Shown: in pieces, positions 40,417 through 47,807 of the stretch
How the letters are laid out: each line of letters begins with the position of its first letter
Position numbering within the stretch: position 1 is the first letter of the stretch
Source of the DNA: Pseudomonadota bacterium
GTDB taxonomy: Bacteria > Pseudomonadota > Gammaproteobacteria > Burkholderiales > Burkholderiaceae_C
Length of the DNA stretch: 47,807 nucleotides
Direction of reading: 5' to 3'
NCBI GenBank assembly: GCA_021805805.1
Contig: JAJZEB010000014.1
Span: 1 to 47,807 of the forward strand
Position numbers and translations under genes: made by a program
Notes under the pieces: generated by a model
Database searches by the model: none
What the model saw: only the letters and a program-made list of their open reading frames with translations
Told to the model about the DNA's origin: nothing

Positions 40417-42294
40417 TCAGGCCGTGCAGGCGACCCCGGAGGCGGCGCCGGACAGCCGCGGCTGCAGCCTGGCCAGCAGTTCGCGACCCAGGATATCCGC
40501 GCGCCCCTGATACAGCACGCGGACTTTGTCGGGCCCGGCGTGGGCGCGCCTGAGGTCGGCGCGCAATGCGTCGTCGTTGATCAGGCGTACTGCGGCCGCC
40601 ACGTAGGAGTCGACGTCGTGCGCGACCAGCCAGTCGGGAAACCCGAGGCGCCGGAACAGCGCACCGTCGATGCACGCGTGCACCTCCCGGCCACCGCGGC
40701 ACACGCCGACCAGCCCTGCGGCAACGGTGTCGACGATGCCGTTGGTGTTGCCGAACGGGAACGGATTGACGAACAGGTCGCACGCTGCGATGCACTGCAT
40801 GTACTGCGCATACGGCTGCTGGCCGTGCACCACCGCGCGCGTGCCCAGTTGGCTCGACACCGCGTGGACCACCTGCTCGCGCACCAGCCCGACCGCCTGC
40901 CCGACCAGGAAATGAAAGCGGACCTGGCGTGCGCAGCCATCGGCGATGCGTACCAGCGCGGCGAGGAAGCCCGGATTGAGCTTCATCGTCGTCGCGGCGA
41001 CCGCGATCTCGACCACCTCCGGATGCGGGCGGATCGCTGCGGGCAGTTGCAATCCGTCCATTCCTGCCGGCGGCCGGTACGGCATGCCGTCGCTCGGAAG
41101 CAACAGCAATTGTTCGCTGAAACACTCGGGGTCGCCGACGTAGTCTTCCTCGACGACTGCGTAGTCCATATCCGGCGACAAGGTCGTCGCCGGATGGCCG
41201 AGCGCGAACACCTGCAGTGGCGCGAGCCGCAGGTTGGAGAGGAACATGGTCAACGGAAACATCCCGACACTGGGCATGTACAGCGCATGCGCGCCTTCGC
41301 GCCGCGCATAGTCGGCGATGAAGTGCAGTTGAGCGGCCAGGCCGCCTTCGGTCGGCAGTTCGACAAAGCTGTCGAACACCGCACGGCCGGCGGCGTCGAC
41401 GCCCTGCTGCCCGATGCCGACGACGCGAAAGCACGCGCGCGCCGCCTCCAGGGTGCGCGAATGGGTGCGGTAGATCGAGTGCGTGGCGTTGAACCATTCG
41501 AGCACCACCAGCAGCAGCGGCTTGCCGCCGGGCGCGGGCGGCGGCGGTGACGGCGGCGCAGGCGCCAGTCCCATCTGCGCCAGCTTGCGCCGGATCAGCG
41601 CGTTGATCGGCCGCTTGATCGCGTGCTTGTCGGCGCGGTCGGCGTAGCTGCAATGCATGTACGCGTCGTGCAGGATCGCCGACGGTAGCGCGTCCAGATC
41701 GTCGATCTGGTCCAGCCTCGACGCCAGCCACGGCAACAGCACCTCGCGCTTGGCATGCGCATCGATCGAGCCGTGAAAACGCGGCGCGAGCAGGCTCAGC
41801 GCCATGCCGGCGGCCAGCGTGCGGTCGGCTTTCCACAGCGCGTCCAGATCGAGCGGAACCCGCGAGTCGCCGTTGAACAGCAGGCACAGCTTGGGCAAAT
41901 CGTCCTTGCGCACTTCGAGCGCCGCGCCGGTCGGGCCGCGCACGTTCATGGCACGCAGCACCGCGTCGGCGTTGCGCAACGGACTGGCCGCGAACAGCGC
42001 GCCGAGCCAGCGGTGCAGATTCAGCAGCTGCGCGACACCTGAAGGCCCCAGCGTGAAACCGGGATCGGCGAACAGACTCAGGGTCGCCGCAGCGATTCGC
42101 GACAGCACGTGGGCATCGATCTCGTCGGCGCGCAAACCGGCTGCCGAGGGCGGCGCCGAAAACACCTTGCCGAAACACCCGAAATGCGCGTCCAGCGCCT
42201 GCAACAGGCGCAACAGCTCCTGCGCCGCCGGCTCATGCGCGCGCCGGTAGACGTGGTATTCGTAGCGTTCGAGATCGAAGCCTTCAGACTGCAT
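40417..42294 (-). CDS. HMW1C-like cytoplasmic N-glycosyltransferase (GT41)
   Basis: The 625-residue protein matches HMW1C-type transferases, which add hexose from UDP-sugars to Asn in N-X-S/T sites of adhesins before export. An N-terminal all-helical domain is followed by a Pro-rich linker and a GT-B fold: YMPSVGMFPLTMFLSNLRLA, LQVFALGHPATTLS, VVEEDYVGDPECFSE and LPSDGMPYRPPA. The UDP-site residues of the Actinobacillus homologue (Thr438, Lys441, Asn521, Asp525, as I recall) appear here as Thr435, Lys438, Asn518 and Asp522 in TTMKLNP and NTNGIVD, a constant offset of three. No signal peptide. AGGAGG lies 8 nt before the ATG. Divergent from the autotransporter gene at 42731. Confidence 0.92.
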   Translation of the reverse strand: MQSEGFDLERYEYHVYRRAHEPAAQELLRLLQALDAHFGCFGKVFSAPPSAAGLRADEIDAHVLSRIAAATLSLFADPGFTLGPSGVAQLLNLHRWLGALFAASPLRNADAVLRAMNVRGPTGAALEVRKDDLPKLCLLFNGDSRVPLDLDALWKADRTLAAGMALSLLAPRFHGSIDAHAKREVLLPWLASRLDQIDDLDALPSAILHDAYMHCSYADRADKHAIKRPINALIRRKLAQMGLAPAPPSPPPPAPGGKPLLLVVLEWFNATHSIYRTHSRTLEAARACFRVVGIGQQGVDAAGRAVFDSFVELPTEGGLAAQLHFIADYARREGAHALYMPSVGMFPLTMFLSNLRLAPLQVFALGHPATTLSPDMDYAVVEEDYVGDPECFSEQLLLLPSDGMPYRPPAGMDGLQLPAAIRPHPEVVEIAVAATTMKLNPGFLAALVRIADGCARQVRFHFLVGQAVGLVREQVVHAVSSQLGTRAVVHGQQPYAQYMQCIAACDLFVNPFPFGNTNGIVDTVAAGLVGVCRGGREVHACIDGALFRRLGFPDWLVAHDVDSYVAAAVRLINDDALRADLRRAHAGPDKVRVLYQGRADILGRELLARLQPRLSGAASGVACTA

Positions 42295-42509
42295 TGCGAT
42301 GTCCTCCTGACAGGCACCAGGCACGCGCCCGACGCGCAGCCTGCGCTGCGTTCGCCTGGCGCGCGCAGCTTGTTTTCCAGGATTTGAAAATTAACACGCG
42401 CCCATTCTGCGGCCCGTTTCATGCGAAATTCCCGGGCGTGATTCCTGCGTCAACGCCGCCGCCCCGCTCAGGCAAACCCCATTCACGCATCGCGCGATCC
42501 GCAGCCGCA

Positions 42510-42540
42510 TTTGATGTAACCATTTGTAGAAACCATCAAA
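42510..42540. promoter_or_regulatory. Inverted repeat in the divergent region
   Basis: TTTGATG and CATCAAA form perfect 7-bp arms 17 bp apart. Spacing is far too large for an FNR box. It could be a regulator site with two half-sites about two helical turns apart, or chance. Confidence 0.35.
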
Positions 42541-42636
42541 CCGCCTCCGAGACGACGACGCCGATCCTTCTCTTATTATCGCGACGCGATCCCTGGAACG
42601 CGACCGTGGATCAGCTAATCCATTTTTAATCGGCAA

Positions 42637-42664
42637 TAGACCGGGTCCTCCATTTGTTTATACA
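42637..42664 (+). promoter_or_regulatory. Candidate promoter of the autotransporter
   Basis: TAGACC, a 16-bp spacer and TATACA give a moderate sigma-70 match, predicting an untranslated leader of about 60 nt before the AAGGAG ribosome site. Confidence 0.4.
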
Positions 42665-42730
42665 GACCGCGCCGCAGAATACCTGCATATCTTGGACCGC
42701 GCGTTTGAATCAACCTGAAGGAGTTTGACC

Positions 42731-45682
42731 ATGACCCAGCTGCGTGCTCGCAACCCGCGTCGCAACGCTTTGTCCGTCGGTACGCCGTGCGCCTCGGCCG
42801 CCCGTACGCGGCGCCCTTTCGGCCCGCCATCGCAAACACTGCGCCTGACGCGCGTCGCGGTCTTGGTCGCGATCGCGGTCGCGCCGGCGCCGAGCGCGTT
42901 CGCGGCGACCTATTACGCCGACGCCTTGGACCACGGAGACGGCACGGTCCCCAATTCGTTCAGCGCCGCCATTGTGGATGCCAACGCCAATCCGCAGGCC
43001 AACGACACCGTGCTGTTCAACATCACGGTCCCCACATACACCGTTTTCGGCACCACGCTGCCGACGCTGACCACGCCGTTGATCGTGGGCAGTTCGCTGT
43101 CGGCGAACAACCTCATCATGCAGGTGAACGGGACCCCGCCGTCGCCGGCAATCCTCAGCCCGGCGCCTTTGACGACCAGCGGACAAGGCCTCTGGATCAT
43201 CGAGCCGGGTTTCGATTTCGTCGGCTCAGCCGGTCTAAACGCAACGGGGAACGGCCCCGGTGGCGCCGGCTTCACGTCCTTCGTGCTGAGTGGGAATCTG
43301 ACCAACAACGGGTCCATCACGGGCGGCAATGGAGCCGCCGGCGGGCAGCAGGCTGTGCCCGGATCGGCCGGCGCGAGCGGCGGCGCAGGCGGGGCCGGAC
43401 TGACGGTGCAAAGCGGAAGCATCGTGACGAACCAGAACGGTGCGTTGATCGTCGGCGGCGACGGCGGCAACGGAGCCCAGGGCGGCGGCGTCGGCATTGC
43501 GGTCGGCGGCAACGGGGGCGACAGTGGCGCCGGCGGTGTGGGCCTGACAGGGTCCGGCTTCACCCTGATCAATAACGGTGACGTCTACGGGGGGAATTCC
43601 GGAACGCCGGGCCAGGGAGGAACCGGAGATGTGAGCAACGGGTCGGCCGGAAATGATCCCCCCGGGGGCGCCGCCATCGTCGGCTCGGGGCTGACGATCA
43701 CCAACGCCGGCCTCATCGAAGGCGGGGTCGGTGGCAACTCAACTCCCGGGGCGGCGCTCGATCTGACCGGCGGCGCCAACACGCTGGACCTGACGGGCAA
43801 ATGGACCATGACCGGCGACATCCAGCTCGGGTCCGGCGCGTCGCTGGCGTTCACGCAGAACACTGCCCAGACGGTGAACAACACCGTCAGCGGCGCCGGA
43901 ACGCTGATCCAGAACGGCAGCGGCAACCTGACTCTGGACGGCAGCAACACCTACACCGGAGGCACCACGGTGCAGCAGGGCACGCTGATCGTCGGTGCGC
44001 CCGGCGCGCTGCCGGGCAGCGGAACCGTCACCGTGGCAGCTCCGGCCAGCCTCGATCTGGCCGCAGGCAATGAAACCGTGGGCGCGCTGGCCGGCGGCGG
44101 AACCGTGCTGCTGGGCAACGCGACGCTGACCATCGCCGCCGGAATCAGCCCGGTGACGCTGGCCGCCGCGGCGATGCCGCGCGCGTTCACCAGCGGAACC
44201 GGCGGAACCGGCGGAACCGCCTCCGTGCCGGTCGGCGCGACGACCGGATTCTCCGGCGTGCTGCAAGGCACAGGCGGCGTCGTCGTCGCCGGCGGCGCGC
44301 AGACCCTCTCGGGTGTCAACACCTACACCGGGCCGACCACCGTGCAGGCCGGCGCAACGCTGGCGCTGGCCGGCGCCGGATCGATCGCCACCTCAAGCTC
44401 GGTGACCAACGACGGCACCCTGGACGTGTCCACCGCCAACGGCAACGTGACCCTGAGCAGCTTCACCCAGGGCTCCGGCGGTACGCTGGTCATGCGCGTG
44501 CTGCCGAGCGCAGACCAGCAGCTGCACGTGAACGGCACCGCGACGCTGGGCGGCGCGCTGGCGCTGACCGGAACCAAGGCCCAGTACGCCGACGGCCTGA
44601 TGCCGCTGCTGACCGCGGGCGGAGGCATCAGCGGAAACTTCGCTTCGGTCTACGGCACCGGCTCGCTGACCAACGCGTATGCCTTGAGCCTGCACAACGT
44701 CAACGGTGTGCTCGAGTTGCTGCTGACACGGCTGGCACCGCGAAGCGGCGACACCAACGCCGCCATCGCGGCCCTGGGCGGAGCGCTGCACGCGCCGTTC
44801 GCGCTCGGCTCGGCAGCGCTCGACATCGACCTGAACACCGATTGCAGCGCCTTCGACGAGCACGGCGTGTGCCTGGGTGCCGGGGGCCGCTACACGGTGA
44901 TCGACAGCAGCGGGCCGCACGAGGCTGCGGCCAAGGTGTTCGGCGGCTACAGCATCGACGACCACCTGCGCGTCGGCGGCTGGGCCGACCAGGGAGTCAA
45001 CACCAGCCTGAACCCGGGGCTGGTGAAAACCGACTCGACCAATCCGATCATCGGCGCCTACGGAGTGTGGACGCAGCACCCGGGCAGCAACGGCTACGCC
45101 GTGCGCGTGGCCGGTGGCTACGGCAACCGCCACCTGACGCTGACGCGCCCGGTCATCAACGGCTCGGAGGCCGGCACGGGCTCGTCCGCGTTCACCGTAC
45201 AGGGAGCCAGTGCCGTCGTCAGCTACGACAATGCCATCGAAGACGGTTGGACCGTCGCACCGTACGCCGGGCTGCGCTATACGAAGGAATCGCTGGGTGC
45301 CTATACCGAGAACCAAATCCTGGGCCAGGTCGATTACCCGCTGAGCTACGGAAGCCTCAGCGAAACCTTCACCACAGCGCTTGTCGGGACGTCGTTCCGC
45401 GGCCCGATCAGCGAGCACGTCACCGCGTCGCTCTCGGCCGGAATCGAACAGGATCTGTCCAGTTCGGGAGGCAGCGCGACGGTTTCGAACCCGGACATCG
45501 CGAACCTCGCCCCATTGGTCATTTCCAGCGAACTGCAGCACCTTCGCCCAGACCTGTCGGCACACGCCAGCTACGCGATCGACAACCGGGAGCAGATCGT
45601 GTTCGGCATCGGCTACAGCCAGCAGCCTTTCGACACCCACGGCGTGACCTACACCGCAATCAACTACATCGCGAGCTTCTAA
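42731..45682 (+). CDS. Classical autotransporter with sequon-rich passenger
   Basis: The 983-residue protein has a long signal region (about 59 residues, hydrophobic core VAVLVAIAVAPAPSAFA), a passenger to about residue 700 and a C-terminal beta-barrel ending in Phe (NYIASF). The passenger starts with a CSLREA-like segment, continues with Gly/Asn-rich repeats (GGDGGNGAQGGGVG) and has at least two passenger-associated strand repeats (near 389-420, NLTLDGSNTYTGGTTVQQG, and near 517-550, SGVNTYTGPTTVQAG), predicting a beta-helix. I count 15 N-X-S/T sites in the passenger and 2 in the barrel. Two cysteines, 705 and 714, lie at the passenger-barrel junction. The ATG follows AAGGAG. Its neighbour is an HMW1C-like glycosyltransferase, so the passenger is a likely glycosylation substrate; adhesin function is inferred. 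Confidence 0.9.
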   Translation: MTQLRARNPRRNALSVGTPCASAARTRRPFGPPSQTLRLTRVAVLVAIAVAPAPSAFAATYYADALDHGDGTVPNSFSAAIVDANANPQANDTVLFNITVPTYTVFGTTLPTLTTPLIVGSSLSANNLIMQVNGTPPSPAILSPAPLTTSGQGLWIIEPGFDFVGSAGLNATGNGPGGAGFTSFVLSGNLTNNGSITGGNGAAGGQQAVPGSAGASGGAGGAGLTVQSGSIVTNQNGALIVGGDGGNGAQGGGVGIAVGGNGGDSGAGGVGLTGSGFTLINNGDVYGGNSGTPGQGGTGDVSNGSAGNDPPGGAAIVGSGLTITNAGLIEGGVGGNSTPGAALDLTGGANTLDLTGKWTMTGDIQLGSGASLAFTQNTAQTVNNTVSGAGTLIQNGSGNLTLDGSNTYTGGTTVQQGTLIVGAPGALPGSGTVTVAAPASLDLAAGNETVGALAGGGTVLLGNATLTIAAGISPVTLAAAAMPRAFTSGTGGTGGTASVPVGATTGFSGVLQGTGGVVVAGGAQTLSGVNTYTGPTTVQAGATLALAGAGSIATSSSVTNDGTLDVSTANGNVTLSSFTQGSGGTLVMRVLPSADQQLHVNGTATLGGALALTGTKAQYADGLMPLLTAGGGISGNFASVYGTGSLTNAYALSLHNVNGVLELLLTRLAPRSGDTNAAIAALGGALHAPFALGSAALDIDLNTDCSAFDEHGVCLGAGGRYTVIDSSGPHEAAAKVFGGYSIDDHLRVGGWADQGVNTSLNPGLVKTDSTNPIIGAYGVWTQHPGSNGYAVRVAGGYGNRHLTLTRPVINGSEAGTGSSAFTVQGASAVVSYDNAIEDGWTVAPYAGLRYTKESLGAYTENQILGQVDYPLSYGSLSETFTTALVGTSFRGPISEHVTASLSAGIEQDLSSSGGSATVSNPDIANLAPLVISSELQHLRPDLSAHASYAIDNREQIVFGIGYSQQPFDTHGVTYTAINYIASF

Positions 45683-45691
45683 GCGCCCCCA

Positions 45692-45747
45692 GGGCCGGGC
45701 TGCGCCCGGCCCGCCCCGGCCCGCCCCGGCCCGCCCCGGCCCGCGGG
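45692..45747. repeat. GC hairpin and 10-bp tandem repeats after the autotransporter
   Basis: A 9-bp stem GGGCCGGGC/GCCCGGCCC with a 3-nt loop (45692-45712) runs into three exact and one partial copies of GGCCCGCCCC (45708-45747). The hairpin has no T-run. It may stall RNA polymerase, but is not a standard terminator. Confidence 0.7.
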
Positions 45748-45808
45748 CTCACCCTCTGCACGGCCGCCGCCCGGCGGTCTACACTGGGCCCGTACCAGGA
45801 GGCCCGGA

Positions 45809-46123
45809 ATGCACAACGTCACCATCGCGCGCGTCTACGTCAAGGAAGGCGACAAGGTCCACGGCCACAACCTGCTGCGCGAGGTCTTCCACCTGCTGCA
45901 CGACGAGCAGAAGGTGCGCGGCGTCACGGTGTTCCGCGGCATCGCCGGTTTCGGCAGCCACGGCGAAGTGCACGCCGAGGATCTGCTGCGGCTCAGCGTG
46001 CACCTGCCGCTGGTCATCGAATTCTTCGACGCACCCGAGGTCATCGCCGAACTGCTGCCGCGGCTGCAGCAGCTGGTGCCATCGGGCCATATCGTGTCGT
46101 GGCCGGCACAGTGCACCGGCTGA
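45809..46123 (+). CDS. DUF190 (PII-like) protein
   Basis: The 104-residue protein matches the DUF190/COG1993 family, whose members adopt a PII-like ferredoxin fold: ARVYVKEGDKVHGHNLLREVF, then GVTVFRGIAGFGSHGEVHAEDLL, then LPLVIEFFDAPEVI. Function is unproven; the family is often encoded next to CrcB, and here crcB lies about 8 kb away at 37784 on the other strand. The start follows an AGGAGG-like site. Confidence 0.88.
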   Translation: MHNVTIARVYVKEGDKVHGHNLLREVFHLLHDEQKVRGVTVFRGIAGFGSHGEVHAEDLLRLSVHLPLVIEFFDAPEVIAELLPRLQQLVPSGHIVSWPAQCTG

Positions 46124-46156
46124 GCGCGGCCACGCAGACCCCTCGAGGACTCCGCC

Positions 46157-47807
46157 ATGCACGCTTCCAGCAGCCCTGTTCTGCGTGATCCGGGCGATAT
46201 CGGCGATTTCGAGCGCGCAGCCCCGTGGCCGCAACGCGCTCCGGCGCACAGCATCCTGGACGTGTTCGAACGCGCCGCCACGCGCTTCGCCGAACGACCG
46301 GCACTGACGATGCTGATGACGGGCGAGCCGGACGAACGCCCCCGCGTCGTGTCGTACGCGCAACTGCTCGACCTGATCCGGCGCGCGGCGAATGCGTTCA
46401 GCGCACTGGCCGGGCCACGGCCGGTGGTCGCGTACATGCTCCCCAACCTGATCGAGACCCATGCCGTGCTGTGGGGCGCCGAGTGCGTGGGCAGCTCGCT
46501 GCCGGTCAATTTCCTGCTCCAGCCCGGCGCCATCGCCGAGCTGCTGCGTGCGGCCGAAGCCGACATCCTGGTTGCGCTGGGGCCGCATCCGCGACTCGAC
46601 ATCTGGGAGAAGGCGCTCGAAGTGCAGCGGCTGCTTCCCGGGCTGCGCCTGGTGCGCGCCGGCGCCGCGGTCGCCGGCGACGACGGTGCGCACGATCTGG
46701 GCGCGCTGCTGGCGGCTGCGCGCGGCGACGCGCTGACCTGCGCACCGTCGGCCGGTGGCGACGCGGTCGCCGCGTACTTCCACACCGGCGGCACCACCGG
46801 GGAACCCAAGCTGGTGCAGCATACGCACACCAACCAGATCTGCGCCGCGTTCGGCGCCGCGACGCTGCTGAACCTGGACGAACACACCGTGCTGACGCAG
46901 GGTTTCCCGATGTTCCATGTCGCGGCCGCGATGCCGTGCGGGCTCGGGCCGTTCCTGCACGGCGCCCACGTCCTGATGATGTCGCCCGGCGGCTACCGCG
47001 AGCCGGCGATGGTGCGCAACTACTGGCGCATCGTCGAACGCTACCGCGTCACGGTGGCCGGCGGCGTGCCGACCGCGGTCGGCGCGATCCTCGACGTGGC
47101 GCTCGATGGCGCGGACATCTCCAGCGTGCAGCTGGGGCTGACCGGCGGCGCTCCGGCACCGCGCGCGATGAGCCAGCGCTGGGAGCAGGTCACCGGTACC
47201 AGACTGCACGAAGTGCTGGGCATGACCGAGACGGCCGGGGTGGTCAGCGTCGCTCCCAGGCATGGCGCGCACCGCATCGGATCGGTCGGCTTTCCGATCC
47301 CGTATACCCGCGCTGAAGTGCGCCGACTGCTTCCCGACGGCGGCGTCGGCGAGGTTCTGCCGGCCGGCCAGACCGGCGCGCTGGTCATCAGCGGCCCGCA
47401 CGTCAGCCCCGGCTACAGGAATCCGGCACACGACAAGGGGGTCTTCACCGCCGACGGACTGATCGGCGGCGATCTGGCGTACACCGACGCCGAAGGGCGG
47501 CTGTTCGTCTGCGGCCGCAGCAAGGATCTGATCATTCGCAGCGGGCACAACATCGACCCGGAAATGATCGAGCAGGCACTGACCGACCACCCGTCGGTGG
47601 CGCTCGCCGCCGCGGTCGGCCAGCCCGACGTCTACGCCGGTGAGCTGCCGGTGGTCTACGTCCGCCTGCGCCCGGGCGCCGCGGCCAGCGAGCCCGAGCT
47701 GCGCGCGCACGCGCAGGCGCGAATCGACGAACGCCCGGCGTGGCCGCGGCAGATCTACATCGTCGACGACATTCCGCTGACCAGCGTGGGCAAGATCTTC
47801 AAGCCGG
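46157..47807 (+). CDS. Acyl-CoA synthetase (AMP-forming), 3' end outside window
   Basis: The first 550 residues of an ANL-superfamily ligase are visible; the frame is open at the right edge. It has the phosphate-binding loop HTGGTTGEPKLVQHTH at about 209-224, GMTETAG near 356, GDLAYTDAEGRLFVCGRSKD near 438-457, and the C-terminal lysine motif LTSVGKIFKP at the very edge. It activates a fatty or aromatic acid to its CoA thioester by an acyl-AMP intermediate; the substrate is not evident. It starts 33 bp after the DUF190 gene on the same strand and may be cotranscribed with it. Confidence 0.93.
   Translation, partial: MHASSSPVLRDPGDIGDFERAAPWPQRAPAHSILDVFERAATRFAERPALTMLMTGEPDERPRVVSYAQLLDLIRRAANAFSALAGPRPVVAYMLPNLIETHAVLWGAECVGSSLPVNFLLQPGAIAELLRAAEADILVALGPHPRLDIWEKALEVQRLLPGLRLVRAGAAVAGDDGAHDLGALLAAARGDALTCAPSAGGDAVAAYFHTGGTTGEPKLVQHTHTNQICAAFGAATLLNLDEHTVLTQGFPMFHVAAAMPCGLGPFLHGAHVLMMSPGGYREPAMVRNYWRIVERYRVTVAGGVPTAVGAILDVALDGADISSVQLGLTGGAPAPRAMSQRWEQVTGTRLHEVLGMTETAGVVSVAPRHGAHRIGSVGFPIPYTRAEVRRLLPDGGVGEVLPAGQTGALVISGPHVSPGYRNPAHDKGVFTADGLIGGDLAYTDAEGRLFVCGRSKDLIIRSGHNIDPEMIEQALTDHPSVALAAAVGQPDVYAGELPVVYVRLRPGAAASEPELRAHAQARIDERPAWPRQIYIVDDIPLTSVGKIFKP

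Larger units (their letters stand above)
42295..42730. other. Divergent regulatory region between glycosyltransferase and autotransporter
   Basis: This 436-bp gap holds no gene. It is richer in A+T than the rest of the window, with AATTTTCAAA-like stretches near the glycosyltransferase side and a TTTATACAG near the autotransporter side. It contains the 7-bp inverted repeat at 42510-42540 and a promoter candidate at 42637-42664. Confidence 0.7.

Noticed and set aside
45692-45712. GC hairpin as an intrinsic terminator of the autotransporter gene
   Set aside because: No T-run follows the stem on either strand; kept only as a structural feature.

Overview
The window is about 47.8 kb of high-G+C chromosomal DNA, most likely from a betaproteobacterium of the order Burkholderiales. 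The evidence is gene content and order: a tig-clpP-clpX-lon block, a complete iscR-S-U-A-hscBA-fdx operon, gcvT-H-P behind a tandem glycine riboswitch, a betaproteobacterial small Trp-rich protein, moaA-mobA-moeA, and an FNR-type regulator with the four-cysteine pattern. I cannot fix the genus from the sequence alone.

Layout. 1-3.2 kb is a decayed accessory patch beside a tRNA gene: the end of an MFS transporter, an IS21-type istA remnant, two related toxin-antitoxin modules facing away from each other, and a PIN-domain remnant. A damaged copy of the tRNA-Glu 3' end plus its terminator sits about 1.2 kb from the intact copy, which suggests past integration at that tRNA. 3.2-10.5 kb holds tRNA-Glu, tRNA-Ala, lon, clpX, clpP, a fragment of a chemotaxis receptor wedged between clpP and tig, then tig and tRNA-Leu. 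10.6-17.6 kb carries a squalene/phytoene-synthase-like protein, CoA-transferase genes, a thioesterase, an SDR enzyme and molybdenum-cofactor genes. 17.6-23.8 kb is the isc operon with an IscR-type operator. 24.1-32.6 kb has a LysR regulator, selD, an AraC-HTH/methyltransferase fusion, the glycine cleavage operon with its riboswitch, a small membrane protein and a cytochrome c. 32.6-38.2 kb holds a periplasmic binding protein, an FNR-type regulator, a Sel1-repeat protein, a bacteriohemerythrin, a DHA2 drug exporter and a CrcB fluoride channel.

38.6-45.7 kb is the most interesting part. A secreted carboxylesterase converges on a gene for an HMW1C-like cytoplasmic N-glycosyltransferase (GT41). 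Across a 436-bp divergent intergenic region from it lies a 983-residue classical autotransporter whose passenger has 15 N-X-S/T sequons. I read this as a glycosyltransferase paired with a type Va autotransporter adhesin as its likely substrate. The residues that bind UDP in the characterised HMW1C homologue are all present at matching spacing.

The window closes with a DUF190 (PII-like) protein and the first 550 codons of an acyl-CoA synthetase that runs off the right edge. The FNR regulator, hemerythrin, cytochrome c, molybdenum-cofactor genes and SelD fit an organism that can respire at low oxygen, but no terminal reductase is present here.
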